DNA of 64,000 nucleotides from JANQNX01 sp965601665 (lineage in GTDB: Bacteria > Pseudomonadota > Gammaproteobacteria > Eutrophobiales > Eutrophobiaceae): positions 2,232,001-2,296,000 of the forward strand of contig OZ271833.1 of assembly GCA_965601665.1 (NCBI GenBank), written 5' to 3'. Within the stretch, counting starts at the first letter, position 1. Every line of letters begins with the position of its first letter. Made by a program: the position numbers and the translations under genes. Below, piece by piece: positions 1 to 7,593 of the stretch. The notes under the pieces were generated by a model that saw only the letters and a list, made by a program, of their open reading frames with translations, had not been told where the DNA came from and ran no database searches.

Positions 1-246
1 GCTGGTGCCTTTGAACATCATATGCTCCAGGGCATGAGAAATGCCGGTGATACCGTCATATTCGTAACTACCCCCCACCTTGTACCATACCTGTGACACG
101 ACCACTGGCGCCCGGTGATCTTCTTTCACCAGCAGCTTGAGGCCATTATCAAGCTCATATTCGTAAACCTTGGCACTGGCCAGCGCGGGCAACAACAGGC
201 CGCAAGCAAGAGTCAGCTTCAGGAAAAAATGACTTTGAAAAAACAT
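1..246 (-). CDS. M16-family zinc metallopeptidase, N-terminal part (cut by window edge)
   Basis: The reading frame starts at ATG 246-244 and is open to base 1, giving 82 residues. It begins with a Sec signal peptide (hydrophobic LTLACGLLLPALASA, cleavage after about residue 25). A typical M16 opening follows (YELDNGLKLLVKEDHRAPVV) and the inverted zinc motif HALEH lies at residues 71-75, the HxxEH signature of the insulinase/pitrilysin family. M16 proteins are zinc peptidases; exported bacterial ones act in the periplasm. The gene is divergent from ftsY across a 125-base intergenic region. Only the N-terminus is visible, so the substrate and the number of M16 domains cannot be judged. Confidence 0.88.
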   Translation of the reverse strand, partial: MFFQSHFFLKLTLACGLLLPALASAKVYEYELDNGLKLLVKEDHRAPVVVSQVWYKVGGSYEYDGITGISHALEHMMFKGTS

Positions 247-371
247 GATTATCTATTCCATTATTAATTGTGACGCCCTCTATGAGAGCATAATTCTGTT
301 CATGAGTTCGATTCGAGTTGGTGGTAGGATACCGCAACTATTGCCGCATTATTTTAGTAAATTAGAGCCCA

Positions 372-1337
372 GTGTTCGGATTCAAACGCAACAAGGAAAC
401 CAGCCCTGAAAACGCCAGGGAAGACAACAACCAGCCGCCATTAATCAAGGGCCTGAAACGTACCCGTAGCGGCCTGTTTGGCGGATTATTTCAGCGCAGC
501 AAGAAACTCAATCTGGATGCCGATACCATCGAGGACCTTAAAGACAGGCTGCTGGTGGCGGATGTAGGCATACAAACCACTGATCAGGTCATTGCGGCAC
601 TCAAGGACAGTGAGGGCAGTGACGAGTCGCGTCCCGCTGATCTGATCAAGCAGGTATTGCTCCCGGTTTTACAGCCGGTACAACAGCCCCTGGAAATCGA
701 CACAAGCAACAAGCCATTCCTGGTTTTGGTCGTGGGTGTCAACGGCGTTGGTAAAACCACCACGATCGGCAAGCTCGCAAAACGCCTGCAAGGTCAGGGC
801 AAAAAGGTCATGCTGGCCGCAGGTGATACCTTTCGTGCTGCTGCGATTGAACAACTACAGGTCTGGGGTGAACGCAACGACATCAAGGTGGTGGCCCAGT
901 CACACGGCGCAGACTCCGGTGCGGTTATCTATGACGCGCTGGAATCAGCGCGGGCCAATAACATTGATGTGTTAATCGCTGATACTGCCGGGCGCCTGCA
1001 CAATAAAGACAACCTGATGGCCGAGATGAAAAAGATTTATCGTATCGCCGATCGTTTTGACCCTGACATGGCGAGCGAGGTGCTGCTGGTGCTTGATGCG
1101 GGCACAGGGCAAAACGCCCTGGTGCAGGCAAAACAGTTTAACGACGCCATTAATGTAACGGGGATTGTGCTGACCAAGCTGGATGGTACCGCAAAAGGGG
1201 GCATCATTTTCTCACTTGCGACCGAGCTAACTATCCCGGTACGTTTTATCGGTGTAGGCGAACAAATCGAAGACCTGCGTGAATTCAATGCGTCGGACTT
1301 TATTGATGCGCTGCTGGAGATTGACGAACCGGCATGA
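372..1337 (+). CDS. ftsY: Signal recognition particle receptor FtsY
   Basis: FtsY is the membrane-associated GTPase that docks SRP-ribosome complexes to the Sec translocon. The 321-residue protein has a short charged N-terminal segment followed by the NG domain. G1 is GVNGVGKT at about 122-129, DTFRAAA at 152-158, DTAGRL at 204-209 and TKLDGTAKGG at 268-277, with the closing RFIGVGE element near 291-297. The start is GTG at 372 with only a weak Shine-Dalgarno. The acidic A domain is much shorter than in E. coli, which is common in other gammaproteobacteria. The stop overlaps the ftsE start (ATGA), so the two are translationally coupled. Confidence 0.97.
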   Translation: MFGFKRNKETSPENAREDNNQPPLIKGLKRTRSGLFGGLFQRSKKLNLDADTIEDLKDRLLVADVGIQTTDQVIAALKDSEGSDESRPADLIKQVLLPVLQPVQQPLEIDTSNKPFLVLVVGVNGVGKTTTIGKLAKRLQGQGKKVMLAAGDTFRAAAIEQLQVWGERNDIKVVAQSHGADSGAVIYDALESARANNIDVLIADTAGRLHNKDNLMAEMKKIYRIADRFDPDMASEVLLVLDAGTGQNALVQAKQFNDAINVTGIVLTKLDGTAKGGIIFSLATELTIPVRFIGVGEQIEDLREFNASDFIDALLEIDEPA

Positions 1338-2011
1338 TTCGTTTTACCAACGTGCACATGTCCTACCCCGGTGGCAACGAGGCGTTGAAAAATGTAAACC
1401 TGCACGTGGAAAGTGGCGCCATGGTCTATATCACCGGGCGCTCAGGTGCTGGCAAAAGCACATTACTGAAACTCATTGCACTCATCGACCGCCATACCAG
1501 GGGCCAAATTATTGTTAACGGGCAAAACCTCGAGCGTGTCCGCCGTAAACGCATTGCCTACTTTCGCCGCCAGATCGGTTTCATGTTCCAGGACCACAGG
1601 CTGCTCTATGATCGTACCGTGTTTGATAACGTGGCACTGCCGCTGGTCATTTCGGGCTACCGCCACCAGGAGATAAAGAAACGCGTGCAGGCAGCATTGG
1701 ATAAGGTAAACCTGCTGGGAAAAATTAACTCCTATCCACTGGCTCTTTCTGGTGGTGAACAGCAGCGTGTTGGCGTTGCCCGTGCTGTCGTACACAGACC
1801 GGCCCTGTTGCTGGCGGATGAACCTACCGGCAACCTTGATCCGGCGCTTTCATGGGAAACCATGAAACTGTTTGAACAATTCAACTCGGTTGGCGTTACC
1901 GTGCTGATTGCAAGCCACGACCTCGACATGATCCGGCGCATGAAGAAAAGCATCATTACGTTAAAGAACGGGCGTATCCTTACCGGCACTGACGTCACTG
2001 ACGAGACATGA
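1334..2011 (+). CDS. ftsE: Cell division ATP-binding protein FtsE
   Basis: FtsE is the ATPase of the FtsEX complex, which couples the divisome to activation of periplasmic amidases. Walker A is GRSGAGKST at residues 35-43, the ABC signature LSGGEQQRV at 138-146 and Walker B LLLADEP near 158-164, followed by NLDP and the H-loop segment IASHD. The length of 225 residues is normal. The start overlaps ftsY by 4 bases and the stop overlaps ftsX by 4 bases, giving a coupled ftsYEX unit. Confidence 0.97.
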   Translation: MIRFTNVHMSYPGGNEALKNVNLHVESGAMVYITGRSGAGKSTLLKLIALIDRHTRGQIIVNGQNLERVRRKRIAYFRRQIGFMFQDHRLLYDRTVFDNVALPLVISGYRHQEIKKRVQAALDKVNLLGKINSYPLALSGGEQQRVGVARAVVHRPALLLADEPTGNLDPALSWETMKLFEQFNSVGVTVLIASHDLDMIRRMKKSIITLKNGRILTGTDVTDET

Positions 2012-2970
2012 GCGCCAGCAAACGAAAAAAATCCAACACGGAGTTAAAGCGTCGCTTTGATATGTACCTGTTACAACATGCCCAGGCGCTGGTTTACAGC
2101 CTGGGCCAATACCTTAGACACCCGGTTAACCATCTACTCACAACGGCGGTGATAGGTATATCCCTCGCGTTGCCAGCGAGTTTCTATGTCCTGCTTGAAA
2201 ACGCCCGCTTGGTAACTTCAAACTGGGACGGCTCATTACAGATCACGCTTTTCCTTCAGGATACTATCTCGGATCAGCAGGCCGCAGAGATCGCCAGCAG
2301 GTTAAATCAGGATGAACGAATCGAATCGACCTCGGTGATCAAGCGAGCTGATGCCCTGGCCGAGTACCAGAGCCTGTCCGGCTTTGCCGATGCGCTGGCT
2401 GCGCTGGATGAAAACCCGTTACCGGCAGTGATTGTTGCCCACCCCAAGATGAATACGACAGCAGAAGCGAGGATCGATGCATTACTTGCAGAACTGGAGG
2501 CGATGCCGGAGATCAATAACGCACAGTATGACAGCCAATGGATCCAGCGATTATTACAAATACTCGACATTATTAACCGGGTTATCGTTATCCTGTCGTC
2601 CATGCTCGCCCTCGCCGTATTGTTGATAGTGGGCAACACGATTCGCCTCGCCATCTATAATCGACGCAACGAGATCGAGATCACCAAGTTATTTGGCGGC
2701 ACAGATGGCTTTATCCAGCGCCCCTATCTTTACAGCGGACTCTGGTACGGTGCTTTTGGTAGCGTTTTTGCCTGGTTACTGATTACAGCGGCTATTTTTA
2801 TCCTCGATCAACCGGTAAGGGCGCTGTCCAGCCTCTATGCCAGCAACTTCGAGCTGGTTGGACTGGACATCAGGCATAGCCTGGTTTTACTTGGTGTCGG
2901 GATTGGGCTGGGTTTGGTCGGCTCCTGGATAGCAGTAAAGCGCCACATGAACGCGATAGAACCTGTCTAA
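2008..2970 (+). CDS. ftsX: Cell division protein FtsX
   Basis: FtsX is the inner-membrane partner of FtsE. The 320 residues show a basic cytoplasmic N-terminus, one transmembrane helix near residues 45-65 (LLTTAVIGISLALPASFYVLL), a periplasmic loop, then three more helices (IINRVIVILSSMLALAVLLIVG, a segment around GAFGSVFAWLLITAAIFIL, and LVLLGVGIGLGLVGSWIAV). This is the FtsX/MacB-type permease layout. It overlaps ftsE by ATGA. No clear terminator lies before the rpoH promoter region. Confidence 0.96.
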   Translation: MSASKRKKSNTELKRRFDMYLLQHAQALVYSLGQYLRHPVNHLLTTAVIGISLALPASFYVLLENARLVTSNWDGSLQITLFLQDTISDQQAAEIASRLNQDERIESTSVIKRADALAEYQSLSGFADALAALDENPLPAVIVAHPKMNTTAEARIDALLAELEAMPEINNAQYDSQWIQRLLQILDIINRVIVILSSMLALAVLLIVGNTIRLAIYNRRNEIEITKLFGGTDGFIQRPYLYSGLWYGAFGSVFAWLLITAAIFILDQPVRALSSLYASNFELVGLDIRHSLVLLGVGIGLGLVGSWIAVKRHMNAIEPV

Positions 2971-2996
2971 GTACTTATTTTTTAAAGGAATTAGTC

Positions 2997-3025
2997 TTGA
3001 CGCCAAACTGAACCGGAGACAAAAT
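2997..3025 (+). promoter_or_regulatory. Sigma-70-type promoter of rpoH
   Basis: TTGACG (2997-3002) is followed by exactly 17 bases and CAAAAT (3020-3025), which matches TATAAT at four of six positions. The CIRCE inverted repeat begins on the last base of this -10 box, the geometry expected for repression. Transcription from here would start inside CIRCE. The promoter is predicted by eye. Confidence 0.6.
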
Positions 3026-3051
3026 TAGCACTCTAATTGCTGGAGTGCTAA
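3025..3051. promoter_or_regulatory. CIRCE element (HrcA operator) upstream of rpoH
   Basis: TTAGCACTC (3025-3033), a 9-base spacer and GAGTGCTAA (3043-3051) form the perfect canonical CIRCE sequence, the operator bound by the heat-shock repressor HrcA. It overlaps the predicted -10/+1 region of rpoH. By established knowledge HrcA normally controls groESL and dnaK operons. Its position here implies that synthesis of sigma-32 is itself repressed by HrcA. hrcA is not in this window. Confidence 0.93.
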
Positions 3052-3108
3052 AATTTTGTTAAAAATTACCGATGACAAGGTAACGTTTCGTTTGAGGGAA
3101 TGAAGGAT

Positions 3109-3960
3109 ATGAACAACCAAAGTCTGCAAATTGCTTTACCCACGGGCTCGATTGACAGCTACATACAGTCAGTCAACCAGGTCCCGATTTTAACGCAGGA
3201 AGAAGAAATCGAGCTGGCGCGTCGCCTGCGTGATTTCAATGACATCGAGGCGGCACGACGCCTGGTCATGTCTCACCTGCGTTTCGTGGTCAAGATTGCC
3301 CGCGGTTACAACGGCTATGGTTTACAACAGGCAGACCTCGTTCAGGAAGGTAACGTTGGGTTAATGAAAGCGGTTAAACGCTTTGACCCCGAGATGGGTG
3401 TGCGGCTGGTATCATTTGCCGTGCATTGGATACGTGCAGAAATCCATGAATTCATCATACGCAACTGGCGCATCGTCAAGATTGCGACAACCAAGGCACA
3501 GCGAAAACTCTTCTTCAACCTCCGTTCAGCCAAGAAAAGGCTGGGCTGGATGAACCAGGCTGAAATCAACGACATTGCCAATGACCTTGGCGTAAAACCC
3601 AGCGAGGTGCTGGAAATGGAAAAGCGTCTGGCCAACTACGATGCTTCTTTCGATGGCTACGCTGATGACGATGATGAAGACGGTAACTACACCGCGCCTT
3701 CCTATTTCCTGGAAAATAAAAGTGCCGGCCCTGAAGAGCTGGTCGAAACGGCTGAGTTCGATGAAGAACAACAGGAAGCCTTGAAGAGTGCCATGACCCA
3801 ACTGGACGAACGCAGCATGGACATTATCGCCAGGCGCTGGTTAACAGAGGACAAGGCGACCTTGCATGAACTGGCAGCGAAATACGATGTTTCAGCCGAA
3901 CGCATACGGCAGATAGAAAACAATGCGATGAAGAAACTGCGGGAAGCAATAGCAGCTTAA
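3109..3960 (+). CDS. rpoH: RNA polymerase heat-shock sigma factor RpoH (sigma-32)
   Basis: RpoH directs transcription of chaperone and protease genes. The RpoH-box QRKLFFNLR lies near residues 131-139. The region 2 segment (DLVQEGNVGLMKAVKRFDP) and a region 4 helix-turn-helix near the C-terminus (VSAERIRQIENNAMKKLREA) are intact. An in-frame ATG exists at 3100, but GAGGG at 3094-3098 sits only one base from it and about ten bases from ATG 3109, so 3109 is preferred (283 aa). The gene follows ftsYEX as in many gammaproteobacteria. It has its own promoter with a CIRCE operator and a strong terminator. Confidence 0.97.
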   Translation: MNNQSLQIALPTGSIDSYIQSVNQVPILTQEEEIELARRLRDFNDIEAARRLVMSHLRFVVKIARGYNGYGLQQADLVQEGNVGLMKAVKRFDPEMGVRLVSFAVHWIRAEIHEFIIRNWRIVKIATTKAQRKLFFNLRSAKKRLGWMNQAEINDIANDLGVKPSEVLEMEKRLANYDASFDGYADDDDEDGNYTAPSYFLENKSAGPEELVETAEFDEEQQEALKSAMTQLDERSMDIIARRWLTEDKATLHELAAKYDVSAERIRQIENNAMKKLREAIAA

Positions 3961-4001
3961 GTATAAGGTTTTAATCAAGGATGATTATACAACGAAAAAC
4001 A

Positions 4002-4027
4002 AAACGGCCCTTCGGGGCCGTTTTTTT
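4002..4027 (+). terminator. Rho-independent terminator of rpoH
   Basis: AAACGGCCC (4002-4010), loop TTCG, GGGCCGTTT (4015-4023), then a run of T. The UUCG tetraloop and GC-rich stem make this a textbook intrinsic terminator. The next gene starts only about eight bases after the T tract. Confidence 0.93.
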
Positions 4028-4034
4028 ATTATGA

Positions 4035-4499
4035 ATGAACAAGAAAATTAATGAGTATAGAAACTGTGCATGGAAGTATTTTGCCTTACATGCTGATCAA
4101 AGATTAAAAGCATTCAATTCTTTCTTAATTTTATCAACATTGATTGTTGGCGCGTTCGCCACATTAGTTGAAAAGAATAACTTGAAAGGGTCTTATATAT
4201 TGCTTCCAATGGCTCTTACTTTTAGTTCTTTTGTTTTTTGGAAGCTTGAAGAGAGAACACGGATGTTAGTTAATCATGGTGAAGAAGCGTTAAAATATTT
4301 AGATAAATTGTTTCTCGAGAATGATCCAGACAGTTTCTCAAAGCTTGCATTATTTTATTCGGACGACAACTCAACCACATGCTTATCGAAATATCCTTTA
4401 TGGAATTGTCATTTTAGCTATTCTCGATGTTTTAGATGGGTATTTATAACTACCGGGATTACTAGTGTTATTGGCGCCACCACCTGTCTTACTTTATGA
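4035..4499 (+). CDS. Small three-helix membrane protein, first gene of an AT-rich cassette
   Basis: The 154-residue protein has a short N-terminal amphipathic region with the motif WKYFALHADQRLKAFN (about 13-28). TM helices follow near 28-46 and 52-70, then a charged cytoplasmic-looking stretch (LEERTRML...GEEALKYLDKLF) and a third TM near 134-152. The layout resembles small membrane effectors of the SLATT or RipA-like kind that accompany nucleotide or NAD-related partners in defence loci; this is inference from appearance, not a database match. There is no convincing Shine-Dalgarno. The start was chosen because the HADQRL motif must be included. The next gene follows after 13 bases. Base composition is far more AT-rich than in rpoH. 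Confidence 0.72.
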   Translation: MNKKINEYRNCAWKYFALHADQRLKAFNSFLILSTLIVGAFATLVEKNNLKGSYILLPMALTFSSFVFWKLEERTRMLVNHGEEALKYLDKLFLENDPDSFSKLALFYSDDNSTTCLSKYPLWNCHFSYSRCFRWVFITTGITSVIGATTCLTL

Positions 4500-4512
4500 A
4501 AGTTTAATAACC

Positions 4513-5910
4513 ATGAATGATATTGAAAAGATAAAAGAGCTTCTAGAGAAGCTCACGGGTCAAAAAGCACCATTCCAACAAGGATTACAAGACAGGGTCA
4601 GTCCGACCTTCATGAATGACGGTTTAGGCTTAAGTCAGCTAAATGAAATACTTCTTTTGTTAGGATTTGATAGAGTCTCCAGTAGTTTTTTTCAATATTT
4701 ATATCAGTCAAGTGAAAACGGTTGTCATGTATATTCCGAATATGAACATGGAATTGCTTTCTCCTCTTTAGACAAACTTTCTATTGGCATAAATTTATTT
4801 CGCGAGGCTGCTTTAATAGTTTATGGCAATGTTAAATATGCATTTAAAACTTTATCAATAGACGACAAGGAACTTAAAACTATTGTAGATATTTCTCAGC
4901 CGATAGATGAAAACATATTCATGAATAGACATGATCCTATATTGCCAATAAAAACTATTTTACCTGAGGACGCTTATTTAACTGGTTATATCATTGAAAA
5001 ACAGTTGAAAGCACGAATAGAAAGCAGCCCTAATGATACCGAGGCAAAAGAGCTCGAAGAAAAGCGTGAGAAAATTGTAGATGAAGCCAAGATGAATCAA
5101 GAAGCATACCTAACCTCTGATCATTTAGATGTTTACGTTGCTACTTCTATGAGGGAGCGCCATGAATTTTTAACAATTAGCAAACTTACCCAAGAAATCT
5201 TCAAAAACCCGTCTATAACGCCGCTAAAGTTAAGATGGTTTGACCCCACTCAAGCTTATTGCATTGACAGGGTCGACAAAGGATTATCAGAAGCATTAAT
5301 GTTACGAAGAGCTGCTTGTACAATCTACCTTGCACAAGAGAGTGATACGCTTGGGAAAGACTCTGAATTAGCTTCTACCTTGGCTCAAGGCAAGCCTGTA
5401 ATTGCCTATGTTCCAAGTGTGAATGAAGAATATCTTAATAGCTATTTTACTGATTTAAAAAATGCCTACTCAGAAAAAGACTTTAAAACGACCTTAATTA
5501 ACCAATTAAAAATCTTTAACAATGATTCAGCATGGTTTGAACCTCAAACAAGAAATTGGTTAAATGATAACAGCTTAATTTCTGAAGATAGTTTGAAAGA
5601 AATTCTTTCTAAACAAATGACGAATAATTATGATAAAAGAGCTAAGACACTTAAAGAAATTCATCCACTAGGTATTCAGGTTAATCTTGATACAGGAGTG
5701 GCAAATGGGGTCTTGGTTGTTAGAAATGCTGAAGACTGCGCAAATTTAATAAAAAGAATAATTACGAGGACATTAGAAGTAGAATTGATTGAAGAGACAA
5801 GATATACTTGTTTAGTAGAAAAAATTTCCGGCTGTGTATTTCGTGTTATGACTAAAGATGAAATGTTAACAAATGCATTTTGGAATTTTTATTTAGAGCC
5901 AGCGGAGTAA
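4513..5910 (+). CDS. Protein with TIR / nucleoside-deoxyribosyltransferase-like domain, second gene of the cassette
   Basis: The frame extends upstream to a GTG at 4465, but ATG 4513 avoids overlap with the preceding gene and gives 465 residues. Residues about 204-301 have a Rossmann-like pattern. There is a first strand DVYVATSMRER (206-216), WFDP (242-245), a conserved-looking helix (VDKGLSEALMLRRAACTIYLAQ) and GKDSELASTLAQGKPVIAYVP (281-301). The last segment resembles the catalytic-Glu region of nucleoside 2-deoxyribosyltransferase and TIR-type folds, so E285 is a candidate catalytic residue. The N-terminal 130 residues and the C-terminal 80 (HPLGIQVNLDTGVANGVLV near 384-402) are unrecognised. 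NAD or nucleotide cleavage is an inference only. The gene is AT-rich like its neighbours. Confidence 0.75.
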   Translation: MNDIEKIKELLEKLTGQKAPFQQGLQDRVSPTFMNDGLGLSQLNEILLLLGFDRVSSSFFQYLYQSSENGCHVYSEYEHGIAFSSLDKLSIGINLFREAALIVYGNVKYAFKTLSIDDKELKTIVDISQPIDENIFMNRHDPILPIKTILPEDAYLTGYIIEKQLKARIESSPNDTEAKELEEKREKIVDEAKMNQEAYLTSDHLDVYVATSMRERHEFLTISKLTQEIFKNPSITPLKLRWFDPTQAYCIDRVDKGLSEALMLRRAACTIYLAQESDTLGKDSELASTLAQGKPVIAYVPSVNEEYLNSYFTDLKNAYSEKDFKTTLINQLKIFNNDSAWFEPQTRNWLNDNSLISEDSLKEILSKQMTNNYDKRAKTLKEIHPLGIQVNLDTGVANGVLVVRNAEDCANLIKRIITRTLEVELIEETRYTCLVEKISGCVFRVMTKDEMLTNAFWNFYLEPAE

Positions 5911-5914
5911 TTTT

Positions 5915-6061
5915 ATGTCCACAAGAAACTATTCAAGTCCTTATCAACCCAAAAGCACTCCAACACCAACAACCAAATCTATTAAAACTCAAAATAGAAA
6001 ATCTAGCCCTTATGATGCAAGTGGCGCATCACAGCTAAAAACAGCTAAAACTTATAAATAG
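5915..6061 (+). CDS. 48-residue basic peptide, third gene of the cassette
   Basis: ATG 5915 lies four bases after the stop of the preceding gene. GGAG at 5904-5907 is a well-placed ribosome binding site. The frame runs 48 codons to TAG 6059-6061. The product begins MSTRNYSSPYQPKSTPTPTT and is rich in Ser, Thr, Lys, Pro and Tyr, without a hydrophobic stretch or signal peptide, so it is probably disordered and soluble. SPY occurs twice (residues 8-10 and 31-33). Spacing, SD and shared composition support a genuine third gene of the operon. I do not recognise a family. Confidence 0.55.
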   Translation: MSTRNYSSPYQPKSTPTPTTKSIKTQNRKSSPYDASGASQLKTAKTYK

Positions 6062-6070
6062 AATACTTTT

Positions 6071-6169
6071 TTACTTCCCAACTAAGGTCATTTCCTCGTT
6101 GGCGCTGTAGTAGGTATCCAGACAAGTATAGCTTGGAAAGTAGATCTTAGGGTCATTTTTTATGGTTTA
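6071..6169 (-). pseudogene. Remnant of a lipoprotein gene paralogous to the one at 7594-8271
   Basis: On the minus strand the frame ending at TAA 6073-6071 reads KIYFPSYTCLDTYY, then SANEEMTLVGK. This aligns with the C-terminus of the lipoprotein encoded at 7594-8271 (KIRIFLDPVYSFLDAYYGAND, later ending in VGK). The DNA also matches: cgttggcgctgtagtagg near 6093 against cgttggcaccgtagtagg near 7686. About 30 codons remain, with deletions and no upstream coding part. The remnant lies ten bases from the end of the AT-rich cassette, so it may mark an insertion or rearrangement edge. Confidence 0.6.
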
Positions 6170-6188
6170 GTGCTAGCATGACAGCAGC

Positions 6189-6845
6189 ATGCATATAAAC
6201 CTGTTACTGCTATTTTTGCTGTCCCCAACTCTCGCCCATGCACTCGCCGGTTTTGCCGAACGCAGTTCCACCTATCATTATAATCACTATGCAAAGATAG
6301 AGCGCGGTCATCCTTCAGATTTATGCATGGGTGAAAACAAATGGTGTCTCAGGTTGGTTCAGGTTTCTGGCGACAGCTTTGAAAAAATAGACACCACGTT
6401 TAATGCGCTCAATGTGCCCGAGGATACAAGCTCACCTTATCTATTCGGACATCGCTATGATGATAGTCAGTGGGTGATCTATGATCTCAAAAATGCAGTC
6501 CCGATTCATGAAAGCCAGATGAAGGCGGATGCCATGCAGGCGTGGCTGGCACTGGGGCAGGCGGCACCGTTGTTTATAGATGCCAGGAATACGGACCAGT
6601 ACTTAACAGAAACGAAAGAATCGATTCAAACCAGGCAGGCCACCGAACTGAACCTGTGGTTTATGTTTACGCTTGTTCCACTATCGATAATGTCTTTATT
6701 CCTTGTTGGACTGAGTTACCAGTCGTACAAGCAATATCAATCGTCTGAACATAAACGTTATCGGTTGTTCGCCATAGTATTCCTGCTGCCCGTGTTGTGG
6801 TTATTATACGTGATGTTTTCCTCACTGCTGCGCATTTACCTGTGA
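6189..6845 (+). CDS. Hypothetical exported protein with C-terminal membrane anchor
   Basis: The 218-residue product has an N-terminal signal peptide (INLLLLFLLSPTLAHALA), a roughly 130-residue extracytoplasmic domain with two cysteines in CMGENKWC, and two C-terminal TM helices (about 155-175, FMFTLVPLSIMSLFLVGLSY, and about 193-215, FAIVFLLPVLWLLYVMF) joined by a charged loop. The fold and function are not recognised. It stands alone between the cassette and the next hypothetical gene. Base composition returns towards that of the core genome. Confidence 0.7.
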   Translation: MHINLLLLFLLSPTLAHALAGFAERSSTYHYNHYAKIERGHPSDLCMGENKWCLRLVQVSGDSFEKIDTTFNALNVPEDTSSPYLFGHRYDDSQWVIYDLKNAVPIHESQMKADAMQAWLALGQAAPLFIDARNTDQYLTETKESIQTRQATELNLWFMFTLVPLSIMSLFLVGLSYQSYKQYQSSEHKRYRLFAIVFLLPVLWLLYVMFSSLLRIYL

Positions 6846-6928
6846 AATAATATCGTCATTCCAGCTTCCTTTTGCGGTTAAATGTCCTATTATTTTTAAT
6901 AGGCTCATACATTTCAGGGAGCAGGGAC

Positions 6929-7588
6929 ATGGCAGGAAAGAACCGGGGCAAAGGGAAACAGAGAAAATCAGGAACCATCCCTCCATGTAACAATGAACCC
7001 TGCGAACAAACGACCGGCTCTATACGGCCGTTCTGGTCTAATTTTAACATTATCTCAGCCTCTAAAAGCAGGTTGAACCTCTCAACCGACGAGGCTGTGC
7101 CAGGCACTACTGAGATACTCAACAGAGACAGTATGGGCAGGGAAATACGCAATCGCCTCGTTCGTTCTTTTCGCGAATTTGTCTATGCACAATCAGATTG
7201 CCCCGGGGTTCATTGTTACTGTGATCTGTCAGATGAAGTCTCTTCTGTTAAATACGAAGAGCCAATTAATGGGATCATGTACTTTGATGAAGAGACGAAG
7301 TTTGGAAGTTATTTTCACAAACTCTCACCGGGGTCAGAAGATGATGTACGGCAACAAGCAAGAGATGTACGCGAACAAATATTGGCAGGGCAAGTTATAC
7401 CGGTTGTTGATGGGCAACCGGTACTGATTAATCCGGATGTGGATAAAGTAGTTATTGAGAACGTGAATTGCTGTACCAATATCGGTGCTGATTACTTTTT
7501 TTACAGTACCTTCAGATATACAGTGTCTTACGTCGCAAGGGCAACATTAATAACGAGGAAAGGTAACTGTAAATACCGTAGTGGTTAA
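6929..7588 (+). CDS. Hypothetical soluble protein
   Basis: The frame is open from 6872, but ATG 6929 has an upstream purine-rich GGAGCAGGGA and yields 219 residues starting MAGKNRGKGKQRKSG. The N-terminus is strongly basic and probably disordered. Several cysteines occur (PCNNEPC near 19-25, CPGVHCYC near 108-115, NCC near 180-182). No signal peptide is seen with this start. I recognise no family. It converges on the lipoprotein gene five bases downstream. Confidence 0.6.
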   Translation: MAGKNRGKGKQRKSGTIPPCNNEPCEQTTGSIRPFWSNFNIISASKSRLNLSTDEAVPGTTEILNRDSMGREIRNRLVRSFREFVYAQSDCPGVHCYCDLSDEVSSVKYEEPINGIMYFDEETKFGSYFHKLSPGSEDDVRQQARDVREQILAGQVIPVVDGQPVLINPDVDKVVIENVNCCTNIGADYFFYSTFRYTVSYVARATLITRKGNCKYRSG

Positions 7589-7593
7589 TCAAC

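Noticed and set aside
1037..1405. Minus-strand open frames inside ftsY/ftsE and similar antisense frames elsewhere (for example in ctaD, gyrB and polA)
   Set aside because: They are shadows of highly conserved genes on the other strand and show no family motifs.
4465..4512. Longer start for the TIR-like gene
   Set aside because: It would overlap the 3-TM gene by 35 bases and use GTG; ATG 4513 is simpler.
4035..6061. Transposon or prophage as the source of the AT-rich cassette
   Set aside because: No transposase, integrase, terminal inverted repeats or target duplications are visible.
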